From Gemella haemolysans ATCC 10379 (lineage in GTDB: Bacteria > Bacillota > Bacilli > Staphylococcales > Gemellaceae), in contig NZ_ACDZ02000014.1 of the NCBI RefSeq assembly GCF_000173915.1, forward strand, positions 496,001-560,000: a DNA stretch of 64,000 bases, read 5' to 3'. Each line of letters begins with the position of its first letter. Position 1 is the first letter of the stretch. Made by a program: the position numbers and the translations under genes. The notes below the pieces were generated by a model. It was given only the letters and a program-made list of their open reading frames with translations, had not been told where the DNA came from and did no database searches. This document shows positions 21,001 to 28,564 of the stretch, one piece after another.

Positions 21001-21890
21001 GTTACTACCCACAAAAACAAGCTACTGAATTAAATGTTGTAGCAAAAGATAATAAGGTCACTATTCAACCAAAAGATGAGAAATTAACAATTCTAAATCT
21101 TCTACACTGGTATAGAGGACGTTCTGAGTTCTATGGTGGAGAAGGTATCTTACAAGGTTTAGATAAATACAAAGAATTCCTAAGTAAACAAACAAAACCT
21201 ATGGCCGAACTACTTAAGAGTGATGATTATGGTCGTAACTGGTATATTGTTACTAAGGTAGAACGTATCCGCGGTAATGAAGTTAAAGAACTTAGTTCAA
21301 CAAGTGTTTCTAATGAAGATGATAGAAAATTAGAAATTACTGATAATGATATGAAAGCTGGAGATAAATATAGAGTTACTAAAATTTTATTCGAAAAAAA
21401 TGCTACAAATATCGACGATAAATTAGTTGAACTTGTAACGACAGTTGAGGCTGATGTTAAGAAAGAAGAGCCAAAAGTTGAGGAAAAACCACAAGTAACT
21501 CCGGAACAGCCTAAACCAGAGGAAAAACCTCAAACAACGCCTTCTGAACAACCTAAACCAGAAGAAAAACCTCAAACAACGCCTTCTGAACAACCTAAAC
21601 CAGAAGAAAAACCTCGAACAACACCTTCTGAACAACCTAAACCAGAGGAAAAACCGCAAATAACTCCTGAGCAACCTAAAGCAGAGAAACCTCAAGAGTC
21701 TCCTTCTGAACAACCAAGTACACCTTCAGTAGATGATAAGAAAAATAGTGATACTTCACAAAATCCTGTATCACAAAGATTTAACAATATACTTCCTAAA
21801 ACTGGTCTAACTGAGAATAGTGCAGGAGCTGCATTATTAGGATTACTAGGAGTAGTACTAGCTGCAATAGGATTTAGAAGAAAAAGATAA
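18054..21890 (+). CDS. LPXTG surface protein with HID, NEAT, EF-hand and LRR domains
   Basis: Predicted haem/haemoglobin-capture protein of the cell wall, 1278 residues. A signal peptide ends near A40. Four related modules follow (about 47-149, 158-258, 278-373, 395-495), resembling the hemoglobin-interacting domains (formerly DUF1533) of streptococcal Shr. A NEAT-like domain is at about 515-652 (TSMLEGFF; a single Tyr in FDKYTTVKL). An EF-hand-like loop DANNDGKVTEDE lies near 680, then about nine leucine-rich repeats (721-977), a less clear domain (980-1135), EQPKPEEKPQTTPS repeats, and LPKTG at 1247 with a hydrophobic, Arg/Lys tail. I chose the ATG at 18054 behind GGAGGA. The domain names are recalled, not searched. 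Confidence 0.85.
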   Translation: MNKKYNNKLIIGLAVPICLSIGSVDFNNSKFSLNSNVVYAQDQQSTGLKIYEPEIGASGSLEFTIEAQDTSDTIFNKYWKKIDKVLIDGKDFGFNSESSTSKNYTLYDSTVYINNKDIEAYYNKQNKHKIEFIFKDGSKAVYEDKGYVDPTAKPKLISDGLKILEPQIDNDSLIFFLEGSDLYKNYWSKVTKLTVDGKDFGFDKQNTNSKYYKLYDGQVTAADKAITEHYKKQDKHKIEFTFEDGSKTTYEDTGYVEPSNDTPTPSKETDTNKPASNAKYTISKLDQGKNWKDEKHLTLELSDTSVYDNFVEEIASVTLNGTTVTKDVFKDKVETSKYLGIRIFNEDLVKALKDSDNKLEVKLVDGTIISYPTATDKKEETKPTEPKQETPTTSVSYAQKDLVSKVEKNSYADELNITLVNGFKPEDVLKNTKEVIINGKSFDKSLFSKNWKDQIVTFDDGGESLKAFKAWNFDGDNTIVFKANDGSESKTYTTGNKVVEEKPTPEKTPEKQEEKTYSLTDKLEDGEYTLGFNALYADGRQGTSMLEGFFDKNVKLVVKDGKMSITMLNTLFAHGLYDFAIQNKGKWESGVKENFGEKNSAGQYDRALFTLPVEDLDQVHLGGVIVSYMGSLESDKGNFDKYTTVKLKFKPEIKKGWNGFELVEKNNEERKKSDDLLQKKLIANGVDANNDGKVTEDELKNFTGDINIGSLEIDGKVDKGAIYNLDLLKHMGPGVKSFSSDSNNFGELPEDLFKNAVNIERINLGGNGVTKLPENLFANNKKLKTVNLSSNNLGNIPEGLFANNSELESVEFSQSWLSTLPANVFANNKKLKTVSLSNNKIVSLPNDLFKNNTGLTFLSVTDNELTKLPDSVANLTSLTQLYAANNKLTSLPENGVNFTKLNTLALNNNHISSLSDDLWKTLAKNKATVRLVNNQISNIPLELIKANGSLHILDIANNNLPATLPYNDSDTKLLGISPEVTQGYYPQKQATELNVVAKDNKVTIQPKDEKLTILNLLHWYRGRSEFYGGEGILQGLDKYKEFLSKQTKPMAELLKSDDYGRNWYIVTKVERIRGNEVKELSSTSVSNEDDRKLEITDNDMKAGDKYRVTKILFEKNATNIDDKLVELVTTVEADVKKEEPKVEEKPQVTPEQPKPEEKPQTTPSEQPKPEEKPQTTPSEQPKPEEKPRTTPSEQPKPEEKPQITPEQPKAEKPQESPSEQPSTPSVDDKKNSDTSQNPVSQRFNNILPKTGLTENSAGAALLGLLGVVLAAIGFRRKR
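21504..21671 (+). repeat. 42-bp tandem repeat encoding Pro/Glu-rich wall-spanning repeats
   Basis: Units begin at 21504, 21546, 21588 and 21630. Each encodes 14 residues (EQPKPEEKPQTTPS) with small changes; a degenerate unit follows. Such regions span the peptidoglycan and often vary in copy number between strains. Confidence 0.85.
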
Positions 21891-21918
21891 AGTAGATTAA
21901 TTTACTATTATAAAAAAT

Positions 21919-21957
21919 AAAAACGATAGATTTTAATTTTAGAATCTATCGTTTTTT
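21919..21957. terminator. Bidirectional terminator between the surface-protein gene and vanZ-like gene
   Basis: Stem AAAAACGATAGATT (21919-21932) pairs with 21943-21957. T runs follow on both strands, serving the two convergent genes. Confidence 0.85.
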
Positions 21958-21974
21958 GTATTAGGTTTTTTGTA

Positions 21975-22502
21975 TTAAATTATAAGATAAAGAATGTCAT
22001 AAATAATATATCCAGAAAAAAGTATTAATATAACATTCATGTATATTCTTAATTTTTCTCTAAAGATAACTGAAATAATATTGATAATAATCACTCCAAG
22101 AATCGCTCCAAGAGTATTATCAATTAAATCTGTTACATCAGGAAAACCAATAGTCAGTACATACTGTATTGATTCGTAAGTCAAACTCAATATAAAAGCT
22201 AATATTATCGCTCTAAAACCTGAAGATTTGGGGTATAACATCTTTATATAGAAACTAAATGGTATGAAGAAAAGAATATTCAACAGGACTTCCACAATAT
22301 CAAAATGACTATATGGTATTAAGTTAACTGTTCTCCATGTTATTCCTGGATGAAGTAGAACTCGTGGATGATTTATCCAAGAAAGATTACTACTTTTTAA
22401 TAAATTCCAATCCATTTTGGCCACGATTACCCAAGAAAGTATGAATAAATACACAAAAAATAGAATAAAGGTTAATTTTCTGCTGTTAAGAAAAGATTTC
22501 AA
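21975..22502 (-). CDS. VanZ-like family membrane protein
   Basis: A 175-residue protein with four or five hydrophobic helices. VanZ-family marks are present: NLIPYSHF, LLNILFFIPFSF, and the ESIQYVLTIGFPDVTDLIDNTLGA region. VanZ of Tn1546 gives low-level teicoplanin resistance, but most chromosomal relatives have no known role. The start is TTG at 22502, supported by AAAGGAG about 8 bases before it. It runs against the main gene direction of this arm. Confidence 0.82.
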   Translation of the reverse strand: MKSFLNSRKLTFILFFVYLFILSWVIVAKMDWNLLKSSNLSWINHPRVLLHPGITWRTVNLIPYSHFDIVEVLLNILFFIPFSFYIKMLYPKSSGFRAIILAFILSLTYESIQYVLTIGFPDVTDLIDNTLGAILGVIIINIISVIFREKLRIYMNVILILFSGYIIYDILYLII

Positions 22503-22567
22503 ATTATTCTCCTTTCATTGTTAATAATAGAGTATATATTAGCAAAGTTTATTAAAATTAACTTAAA

Positions 22568-22939
22568 CTATAATTTAATAATTAGTTGAACTTGATCAGC
22601 AATTATTCCCGCTTCACTTTTTAAATTAAGAGTAAAATCCTTATAGTCAAAAACATTATTTTTATCAAACATCATGTCATAGTAAGAAGGGAAGTATACA
22701 GATCCAAGATTTGATTCAACCTGTTTATCATATTTACTCCACTTAATATTTACATCATTTTTACTCACTATTAATACTCTATACTTATCGTATACTTGAC
22801 AGTGACAACCACTTATATTTTCATTATAAGGACTATTTCCATCAGCGTAGTCAATTATAATATCATATGTAATTTCATCAAATTTGTTAATTTGTTTTAA
22901 AATATATTCAATTGCTGAATCTGTAAATGTAAATTTCAT
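22568..22939 (-). CDS. HesB/IscA-like (Fe-S_biosyn) family protein
   Basis: A 123-residue protein whose plan matches the lactobacillal and staphylococcal iron-sulfur cluster biosynthesis family proteins: an N-terminal FTDSAIEYI helix, a central IDYADGNSPY strand, LGSVYFPSYY, and a C-terminal LNLKSEAGIIADQV segment. The conserved cysteine triad of true A-type carriers is not seen; the only cysteines are in GCHCQVY. Assembly function is therefore unproven. GGAGG precedes the ATG. It probably shares a transcript with the vanZ-like gene 65 bases downstream. Confidence 0.68.
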   Translation of the reverse strand: MKFTFTDSAIEYILKQINKFDEITYDIIIDYADGNSPYNENISGCHCQVYDKYRVLIVSKNDVNIKWSKYDKQVESNLGSVYFPSYYDMMFDKNNVFDYKDFTLNLKSEAGIIADQVQLIIKL

Positions 22940-23048
22940 AATTTAACCTCCACGTAAAATATTATATACTTTATTTTATCACACTAATAAATTAAAAGCA
23001 TAGTATTTAGGATTATCGCTTTCTTGCTTATAATAACAGTATTATAAA

Positions 23049-23077
23049 TTGCTTATTTTCTTATTTTATAGTATAAT
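23049..23077 (+). promoter_or_regulatory. Promoter of the apt operon
   Basis: TTGCTT (23049-23054), a 17-base spacer and TATAAT (23072-23077), about 40 bases before the apt start. Confidence 0.75.
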
Positions 23078-23116
23078 AATTGAGTTAAGAAAACATTTAG
23101 GAGAAAATAAATATAA

Positions 23117-23629
23117 ATGAATTTAGAAAAATACATTTCAATCGTACCAAATTGGCCAAAAGAAGGAATTAGCTTTAAAGATATCACTACTTTAATGGCG
23201 GATGGAGAAGCGTATAAGTACGCTACAGATCAAATTGTAAACTATGCAAAAGAAAAACAAGTTGATGTAGTAGTAGGACCAGAAGCTCGTGGTTTCATTA
23301 TTGGATGTCCTGTATCTTACTCACTAGGTATAGGGTTCGTTCCTGTAAGAAAACCTAATAAATTACCACGTGAAGTTATTTCATACGAATATGATTTAGA
23401 ATATGGAAGTAACACTTTAACAATGCACAAAGATGCAATTAAACCAGGTCAACGTGTTCTAATCACTGATGATTTATTAGCTACAGGTGGAACAATTGAA
23501 GCAACTATTAAATTAGTAGAAGAATTAGGAGGAATCGTAGTAGGTATCGCGTTCTTAATCGAATTAGATGGTCTAAACGGTATGGACAAACTACAAGGTT
23601 ATGACGTTCTTACATTACTTAAAATGTAA
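23117..23629 (+). CDS. apt: Adenine phosphoribosyltransferase
   Basis: Converts adenine and PRPP to AMP in purine salvage. The 170-residue protein starts with the typical [16 protein letters not shown] segment. It carries GPEARGFI and the PRPP-binding loop [12 protein letters not shown] (about 114-125). The GGAG ribosome site is rather far (13 bases) from the ATG, but no better start exists. relA, the usual staphylococcal neighbour, is absent; an M16C peptidase follows after 22 bases. Confidence 0.95.
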   Translation: MNLEKYISIVPNWPKEGISFKDITTLMADGEAYKYATDQIVNYAKEKQVDVVVGPEARGFIIGCPVSYSLGIGFVPVRKPNKLPREVISYEYDLEYGSNTLTMHKDAIKPGQRVLITDDLLATGGTIEATIKLVEELGGIVVGIAFLIELDGLNGMDKLQGYDVLTLLKM

Positions 23630-23651
23630 TCTACTATAATAATTAAATAAT

Positions 23652-26519
23652 ATGACATTTGAACTTATAGAAAAGAAATATCTAAAAAATATAAATACAA
23701 ATGCTTATCTTTATGAGCATACAAAAACTCGTGCTAGATTAGTTTTCTTTGAAAATGATGATATAAATAAAAGTTTTAGCATTAGTTTTAAAACTATTCC
23801 TTACAATGATAATGGTATTTTTCATATTTTAGAACATTCTGTTTTATGTGGTTCAGCGAAATATCCAGTAAAAGAACCTTTTGTAGAACTACTTAAAGGT
23901 TCTTTTAATACATTTTTAAATGCAATGACATTTCCTGATAAAACTATGTATCCAGTATCGTCTAAAAATGAAAAAGACTTAGAAATATTAATGGATATAT
24001 ACTTAGATGCAGTATTTAATCCGAATCTAAAAAACAATCCAAATATACTTGCCCAAGAAGGATGGCACTATCATCTTGAAGATAAAGAAGATGAACTAAT
24101 ATATAAAGGTGTAGTTTACAATGAAATGAAAGGTGCTTATTCATCAGTAGATGAAGTACTAGATCAATATGTAACGGAACAACTATTTAGTGATACTTCT
24201 TATAAATATTCTTCTGGAGGAAAACCAGAAGCTATCCCTTCAATTTCACAAGAAGAATTTTTAGAGACTTATAATTATAATTATCACCCAAGCAACAGCT
24301 ATATCTTTTTATATGGTGATTTAAATGTTGAACAATATCTGAATCATATTGATAGTTATCTAAATAATTACGAGTATAAAGAGTATAGCGATTACAACTT
24401 AACACGTCAAGAAAACTTTACTGCGGATATTGTTAAACGTACATATTTTAACGAAGATGTAAAAGATAAAGCTTATGTAGCTTATAACTATATTCTTGGT
24501 GATAGTAATGAGTTTAGTAAAATCGAGAATATCGATATAATAGATGATATTCTTCTTGGAAGTAGTAATACAGAATTTAGAAAATATTTCATTGATAACA
24601 ATATTTGTGAAGATGTATATAGTTACGTTCAAAAAGATCGTAAAGAAACTGTATACTCAATTATCTTTAAATACGTAAGCGATGATAAATTAGAAAGTCT
24701 TAATGCAGAATATAAATCTTTATTAAAAGGTATTATTGATAAAGGCTTTGATTATGAACAAGTTCAAGCTTCAATTAACAAAAAGAACTTTTCTATCAAG
24801 GAAGAGATTAATAAAACTTCGTCACCTAAGGGTGTATCTTATGCTATTAGATTATTAAGAACATGGTTATATAGTGAAGATAATATATTAGATGCATTTG
24901 ATTTAGACAACGTAATTTCTCATTTACAAGAAAATTGCGTTAATAAACAATACGAAACTCTTGCTAAACAGTTTCTAATTGAAAATAATAAACAAGCTAT
25001 ATTACACTTAATTCCTACATTAGAAAAAGAGAATAAGGAAAAAGATTTAGTTGAATATAAAGCTACTTTATCAGAAACTGAATTAGCAGATATAGTAAAA
25101 AACACTAAGTCTCTACAAGAATGGCAAAATAGTACAGATAAAAAAGAAGATTTAGAAAAAATCAAAAGTGTTGATGCTAAAGAAGTAGAATTAAAAAATC
25201 CATTCGAAGAAACATTCTTTGAAGAATACAAAGGTATAAATTTTTCACACTATGATACTGTAACTAATGGTATTTCATATTCTAAATTACTATTTGACAT
25301 AAGTGATTTCGAAGTTGAACAGTTACAATATGCATCAGTATTATCATACTTATTATTTAACTTTAATACAAAAAATAAAACTGAAGCTGAAGTAATAAAA
25401 GAAATAGGTGCAAATCTTGGTGGTATTAGTTCTTATGTAGATGTTTTTAGAAAATATAAGAGTGAAGAATGTGAAGTGAAATTCATAATCAGTGCGAAAA
25501 ATTTAGTAGAAAAAGCTGGAGAACTAGCTAAGATTTTAGATGAAACTACACTTTATGCAGATTTTGAAGATAAAGAAGCACTATACAATGTTCTCTTAGA
25601 AATTAAGTTAATGCTAGAAAGTAGATTTAAAAATTCTGGACATGCATTTGTAGCACGTCGTATTAGTGGTTTCTATAATCCTCAAAGTAAACTTGCTTCA
25701 TATCATGGAGAATATGATTTCTACTTGTTTATAAGTGAATTAGTAAACAACTATGAGCAAAATAGTGATAAAATTAAAGAACAGTTATACACTGTTACAA
25801 GTCTAATTTTTAATCAAGCTAGATTATTAGTAAACTTTGTCGGTAATAAAGAAGAATATACTAACTTCAAAGAAACTATATCTTCGTATTTAGCTAAATA
25901 CCCTAGTGAATTAGATAAACAAAAAGGTCTTGAAATTAAATTAGAAGAACAAGGTTATTCTGAAGGTTTTTACTTTGATTCACTAGTTCAATACGTTGGT
26001 GCGGGTTATAATATAAATGATTACACTGGTACACACTTAGTACTAAGACATATATTAAGCTTAGATTATTTATGGAATAATGTCCGTGTAAAAAATGGAG
26101 CCTATGGTTCTGGAGTGATATTTAATGCTTTTGGTGATTTTAATTTATGGTCATATCGTGATCCAAACTTAACGGAAACTCTAGAGATATATTATAATAT
26201 TAACAACTACATAGCCAATATTGATGCTGATGAAAAAGATCTTAATAAATATATTATAGGTACACTAAATTCATTAGATGTTCTAATGTCACCAAGTGCG
26301 CAAGCTGCATATTCATTAAACAAATACATCACTAATTCTCCATTTGAAGTTTATGATAAACTTGTAAATGAAATAAAGAATACAACAGTAGAAGATTTAA
26401 GAAAATTAGCAACAGAATTTGAAAATATCAAATCTAAAGCATATACTTGTGTATTAGGCTCAAAAGATAAAGTATTAGAAAACAAACAAATATTTAATAA
26501 AACAATAGAATTAAAATAG
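23652..26519 (+). CDS. M16C-family metallopeptidase (PreP/Cym1-like)
   Basis: A 955-residue zinc peptidase of the insulinase superfamily. The inverted zinc motif H58-I-L-E61-H62 is in FHILEHSVLCGS, and the third ligand is near E158 in YNEMKGAYSS; the 96-residue gap equals that recalled for PreP. The central M16C-associated domain and a catalytically silent C-terminal half follow. There is no signal peptide, so it probably degrades peptides in the cytoplasm. No clear ribosome site precedes the ATG, suggesting coupling to apt. The real substrates are unknown. Confidence 0.88.
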   Translation: MTFELIEKKYLKNINTNAYLYEHTKTRARLVFFENDDINKSFSISFKTIPYNDNGIFHILEHSVLCGSAKYPVKEPFVELLKGSFNTFLNAMTFPDKTMYPVSSKNEKDLEILMDIYLDAVFNPNLKNNPNILAQEGWHYHLEDKEDELIYKGVVYNEMKGAYSSVDEVLDQYVTEQLFSDTSYKYSSGGKPEAIPSISQEEFLETYNYNYHPSNSYIFLYGDLNVEQYLNHIDSYLNNYEYKEYSDYNLTRQENFTADIVKRTYFNEDVKDKAYVAYNYILGDSNEFSKIENIDIIDDILLGSSNTEFRKYFIDNNICEDVYSYVQKDRKETVYSIIFKYVSDDKLESLNAEYKSLLKGIIDKGFDYEQVQASINKKNFSIKEEINKTSSPKGVSYAIRLLRTWLYSEDNILDAFDLDNVISHLQENCVNKQYETLAKQFLIENNKQAILHLIPTLEKENKEKDLVEYKATLSETELADIVKNTKSLQEWQNSTDKKEDLEKIKSVDAKEVELKNPFEETFFEEYKGINFSHYDTVTNGISYSKLLFDISDFEVEQLQYASVLSYLLFNFNTKNKTEAEVIKEIGANLGGISSYVDVFRKYKSEECEVKFIISAKNLVEKAGELAKILDETTLYADFEDKEALYNVLLEIKLMLESRFKNSGHAFVARRISGFYNPQSKLASYHGEYDFYLFISELVNNYEQNSDKIKEQLYTVTSLIFNQARLLVNFVGNKEEYTNFKETISSYLAKYPSELDKQKGLEIKLEEQGYSEGFYFDSLVQYVGAGYNINDYTGTHLVLRHILSLDYLWNNVRVKNGAYGSGVIFNAFGDFNLWSYRDPNLTETLEIYYNINNYIANIDADEKDLNKYIIGTLNSLDVLMSPSAQAAYSLNKYITNSPFEVYDKLVNEIKNTTVEDLRKLATEFENIKSKAYTCVLGSKDKVLENKQIFNKTIELK

Positions 26520-26531
26520 AAAGGTGCATGA

Positions 26532-27176
26532 ATGAGAGTTCGAAATAGAGCAGATGCTAGAGAGCGTCTAGAGAATAGTCCAGTTGTATTTTTACAACCT
26601 AAGGATAATAAAGGAAAATGGAAAGAAATTTTTGGAAATGATAATCCAATACACTTAGAAATAGGAAGTGGAAAAGGTAAGTTTATTCATACACTTGCTG
26701 AAAAACACCCAAAAATTAACTTTATAGCTATGGAGGCACAACCAACTGTCTTAACATTTCTATTAGATAAAGTTGAAGAAACTCATAGAGAAAACTTAAA
26801 GCTTATCTCAGGGAATGCTGAAGATCTATTAGAGTATTTTGCTGAAGGTGAAGTTGATCGATTATATCTTAACTTCTCTGATCCATGGCCTAAAACAAGA
26901 CATGAGAAAAGACGCTTAACATTCCATACGTTTTTAGCTCGTTACGAAGCTATTTTAAATGGAAACAAAACAATAGTTCAAAAAACTGACAACCAAGGTT
27001 TATTTGAATACAGTTTAATGAGCTATGCTAAATATGGATTTACTTTTAATAGACTTTCGTTAGATTTAACTAATAGTGTATATGAAGAAGAGAACGTTCA
27101 TACTGAGTATGAAGATAAGTTTATTAAAAAAGGTAATAGAATCTACATGGTAGAAGCTGTAATAGAAAGCAAATAA
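26532..27176 (+). CDS. trmB: tRNA (guanine-N7-)-methyltransferase
   Basis: Forms m7G46 in tRNA. The 214-residue protein has the SAM motif LEIGSGKG (about 42-49), FSDPWPKTRHEKRRL with the catalytic Asp, and the C-terminal TEYEDKF motif. AAGGTG lies 5 bases before the ATG at 26532; another ATG at 26528 is out of frame. It ends the apt-M16C-trmB operon. A dif-like palindrome begins 5 bases after the stop. Confidence 0.95.
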   Translation: MRVRNRADARERLENSPVVFLQPKDNKGKWKEIFGNDNPIHLEIGSGKGKFIHTLAEKHPKINFIAMEAQPTVLTFLLDKVEETHRENLKLISGNAEDLLEYFAEGEVDRLYLNFSDPWPKTRHEKRRLTFHTFLARYEAILNGNKTIVQKTDNQGLFEYSLMSYAKYGFTFNRLSLDLTNSVYEEENVHTEYEDKFIKKGNRIYMVEAVIESK

Positions 27177-27180
27177 TTAT

Positions 27181-27208
27181 AGTTTACGTAAATATAATTA
27201 TGTAAACC
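27181..27208. repeat. dif-like 28-bp palindrome, site A
   Basis: An 11-bp arm AGTTTACGTAA, a 6-bp centre ATATAA and an 11-bp arm TTATGTAAACC. The arms pair almost perfectly. No T run follows on the plus strand, so this is not an obvious terminator. The 11-6-11 layout and the TTATGTAAAC arm resemble Xer recombination sites. Site C (34262-34289) has identical arms on the opposite strand. Confidence 0.5.
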
Positions 27209-27265
27209 TAAAATTATTTATTAGAGAACTTTGTATAAATTACACTAAAATTAGTGAGTTTTACC

Positions 27266-27294
27266 TTGATTTTAAAAAAAAATTTATTTATAAT
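27266..27294 (+). promoter_or_regulatory. Promoter of efp
   Basis: TTGATT (27266-27271), a 17-base spacer and consensus TATAAT (27289-27294). Confidence 0.8.
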
Positions 27295-27327
27295 AATATT
27301 AATACAATTTAAAGGAGAAATACAATA

Positions 27328-27885
27328 ATGATATCAGTTAATGATTTTAAAACTGGAGTTACTATCGAAGTTGATGGAAACATTTGGAAAGTAATGGAAT
27401 TCCAACACGTTAAACCTGGTAAAGGAGCTGCATTCGTACGTTCTAAATTAAGAAATATGCGTACTGGTGCTGTTAACGATAAAACTTTCAGAGCTGGTGA
27501 AAAAGTTGCAAAAGCTCAAATTAACAACCAAAAAATGTCATACCTTTACTCAACTGGTGAAGCTTATGTATTTATGGATAACGCTACTTACGAGCAAATC
27601 GAAGTACCTGAAGCACAATTAGAATATGAATTAAACTTCTTAAAAGAAAACATGGAAGTTTCAATCTTAATGTTCGGTGATGAAATCTTAGGAATTGACT
27701 TACCAACAACAGTAGAACTTACTGTAACTGAAACAGAACCTGGTGTTAAAGGTGATACTGCACAAGGAGCTACTAAAGCTGCTACAGTTGAGACTGGATA
27801 CACTTTACAAGTACCTCTTTTCGTTAAAGAAGGAGATGTATTAGTTATCAATACTGCTGAAGGTTCTTACGTATCAAGAGCATAA
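27328..27885 (+). CDS. efp: Translation elongation factor P
   Basis: Relieves ribosome stalling at polyproline stretches; the Pro-rich surface protein upstream would be one client (inference). The 185-residue protein has a KOW-like domain I with K32 in KPGKGAAF, the position modified in Bacillus, and two OB domains ending in VNTAEGSY-like sequence. AAAGGAG precedes the ATG. It stands alone between its own promoter and terminator. No modification enzyme gene is in the window. Confidence 0.97.
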   Translation: MISVNDFKTGVTIEVDGNIWKVMEFQHVKPGKGAAFVRSKLRNMRTGAVNDKTFRAGEKVAKAQINNQKMSYLYSTGEAYVFMDNATYEQIEVPEAQLEYELNFLKENMEVSILMFGDEILGIDLPTTVELTVTETEPGVKGDTAQGATKAATVETGYTLQVPLFVKEGDVLVINTAEGSYVSRA

Positions 27886-27900
27886 TTTAAGAATAATAAT

Positions 27901-27936
27901 AAAACTCTCTATTATTTAGATGATAGAGAGTTTTTT
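27901..27936 (+). terminator. Terminator after efp
   Basis: AAAACTCTCTA pairs with TAGAGAGTTTT, followed by T. The hairpin ends just before the DUF1697 ribosome site. Confidence 0.85.
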
Positions 27937-27952
27937 ATAAAAGGAGAAACTA

Positions 27953-28489
27953 ATGAAATACGTACTTTTACTTCGTGGTATTAATGTCGGTGGAAAGAAT
28001 AAAGTCTCTATGGCTGAGTTTAAAGAGATGCTTTCACATTTAGGTTATACTAATGTTATTTCATATATAAATAGTGGTAATATAATATTTGATACTTCTG
28101 ATACTATCGAAACTATTAATCAAAACATATCAATAATATTGAATACTTATCCATTTAAAATTAATAAAGTAATACTTAGTCAGCGTGAGTATCTTGAGGA
28201 ACTTGAGAACTTACCGAGTTGGTGGTTTAACGATTCATATAGAAAAGATGTATTATTCTATACTAATGAAATAGACTATTCAATTATGAGAGAACGTATA
28301 GAAAAAATGCCTCTACAAGATGAAGCTGTTCATTTTGGTAAATATGCTGTGTTCTGGGGTAAATACAACGAAACAAGTTACTTAAAAACTTCCTATCATA
28401 AGTACTTAATAAAAGAAAGTTTCTATGGGTCCATTACTATACGAAATTTTAGAACATTTGAAAAAATAGCTGATCTCTTAAAAAAATAA
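27953..28489 (+). CDS. DUF1697 family protein
   Basis: A 178-residue member of DUF1697, recognised by the N-terminus YVLLLRGINVGGKNKV, the VISYINSGNIIFD strand and the C-terminal TIRNFRTFEKI motif. The function is unknown. AAAGGAG precedes the ATG, directly after the efp terminator, so its transcription may depend on read-through from efp. Confidence 0.88.
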   Translation: MKYVLLLRGINVGGKNKVSMAEFKEMLSHLGYTNVISYINSGNIIFDTSDTIETINQNISIILNTYPFKINKVILSQREYLEELENLPSWWFNDSYRKDVLFYTNEIDYSIMRERIEKMPLQDEAVHFGKYAVFWGKYNETSYLKTSYHKYLIKESFYGSITIRNFRTFEKIADLLKK

Positions 28490-28507
28490 ATTATAAAACG
28501 TTTATCT

Positions 28508-28536
28508 TTACTTATCTATATTAATAATGTTATAAT
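28508..28536 (+). promoter_or_regulatory. Promoter of the GntP-family permease gene
   Basis: TTACTT (28508-28513), a 17-base spacer and TGT-TATAAT (28531-28536, extended -10). Confidence 0.65.
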
Positions 28537-28564
28537 TACCTAATGAAAAATTAAGGAGAATATA

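Noticed and set aside
21423-21713. Minus-strand frame opposite the Pro-rich repeats
   Set aside because: It is the antisense of the 42-bp repeats; the Arg/Phe-rich product is a mirror of the repeat and has no start signals.
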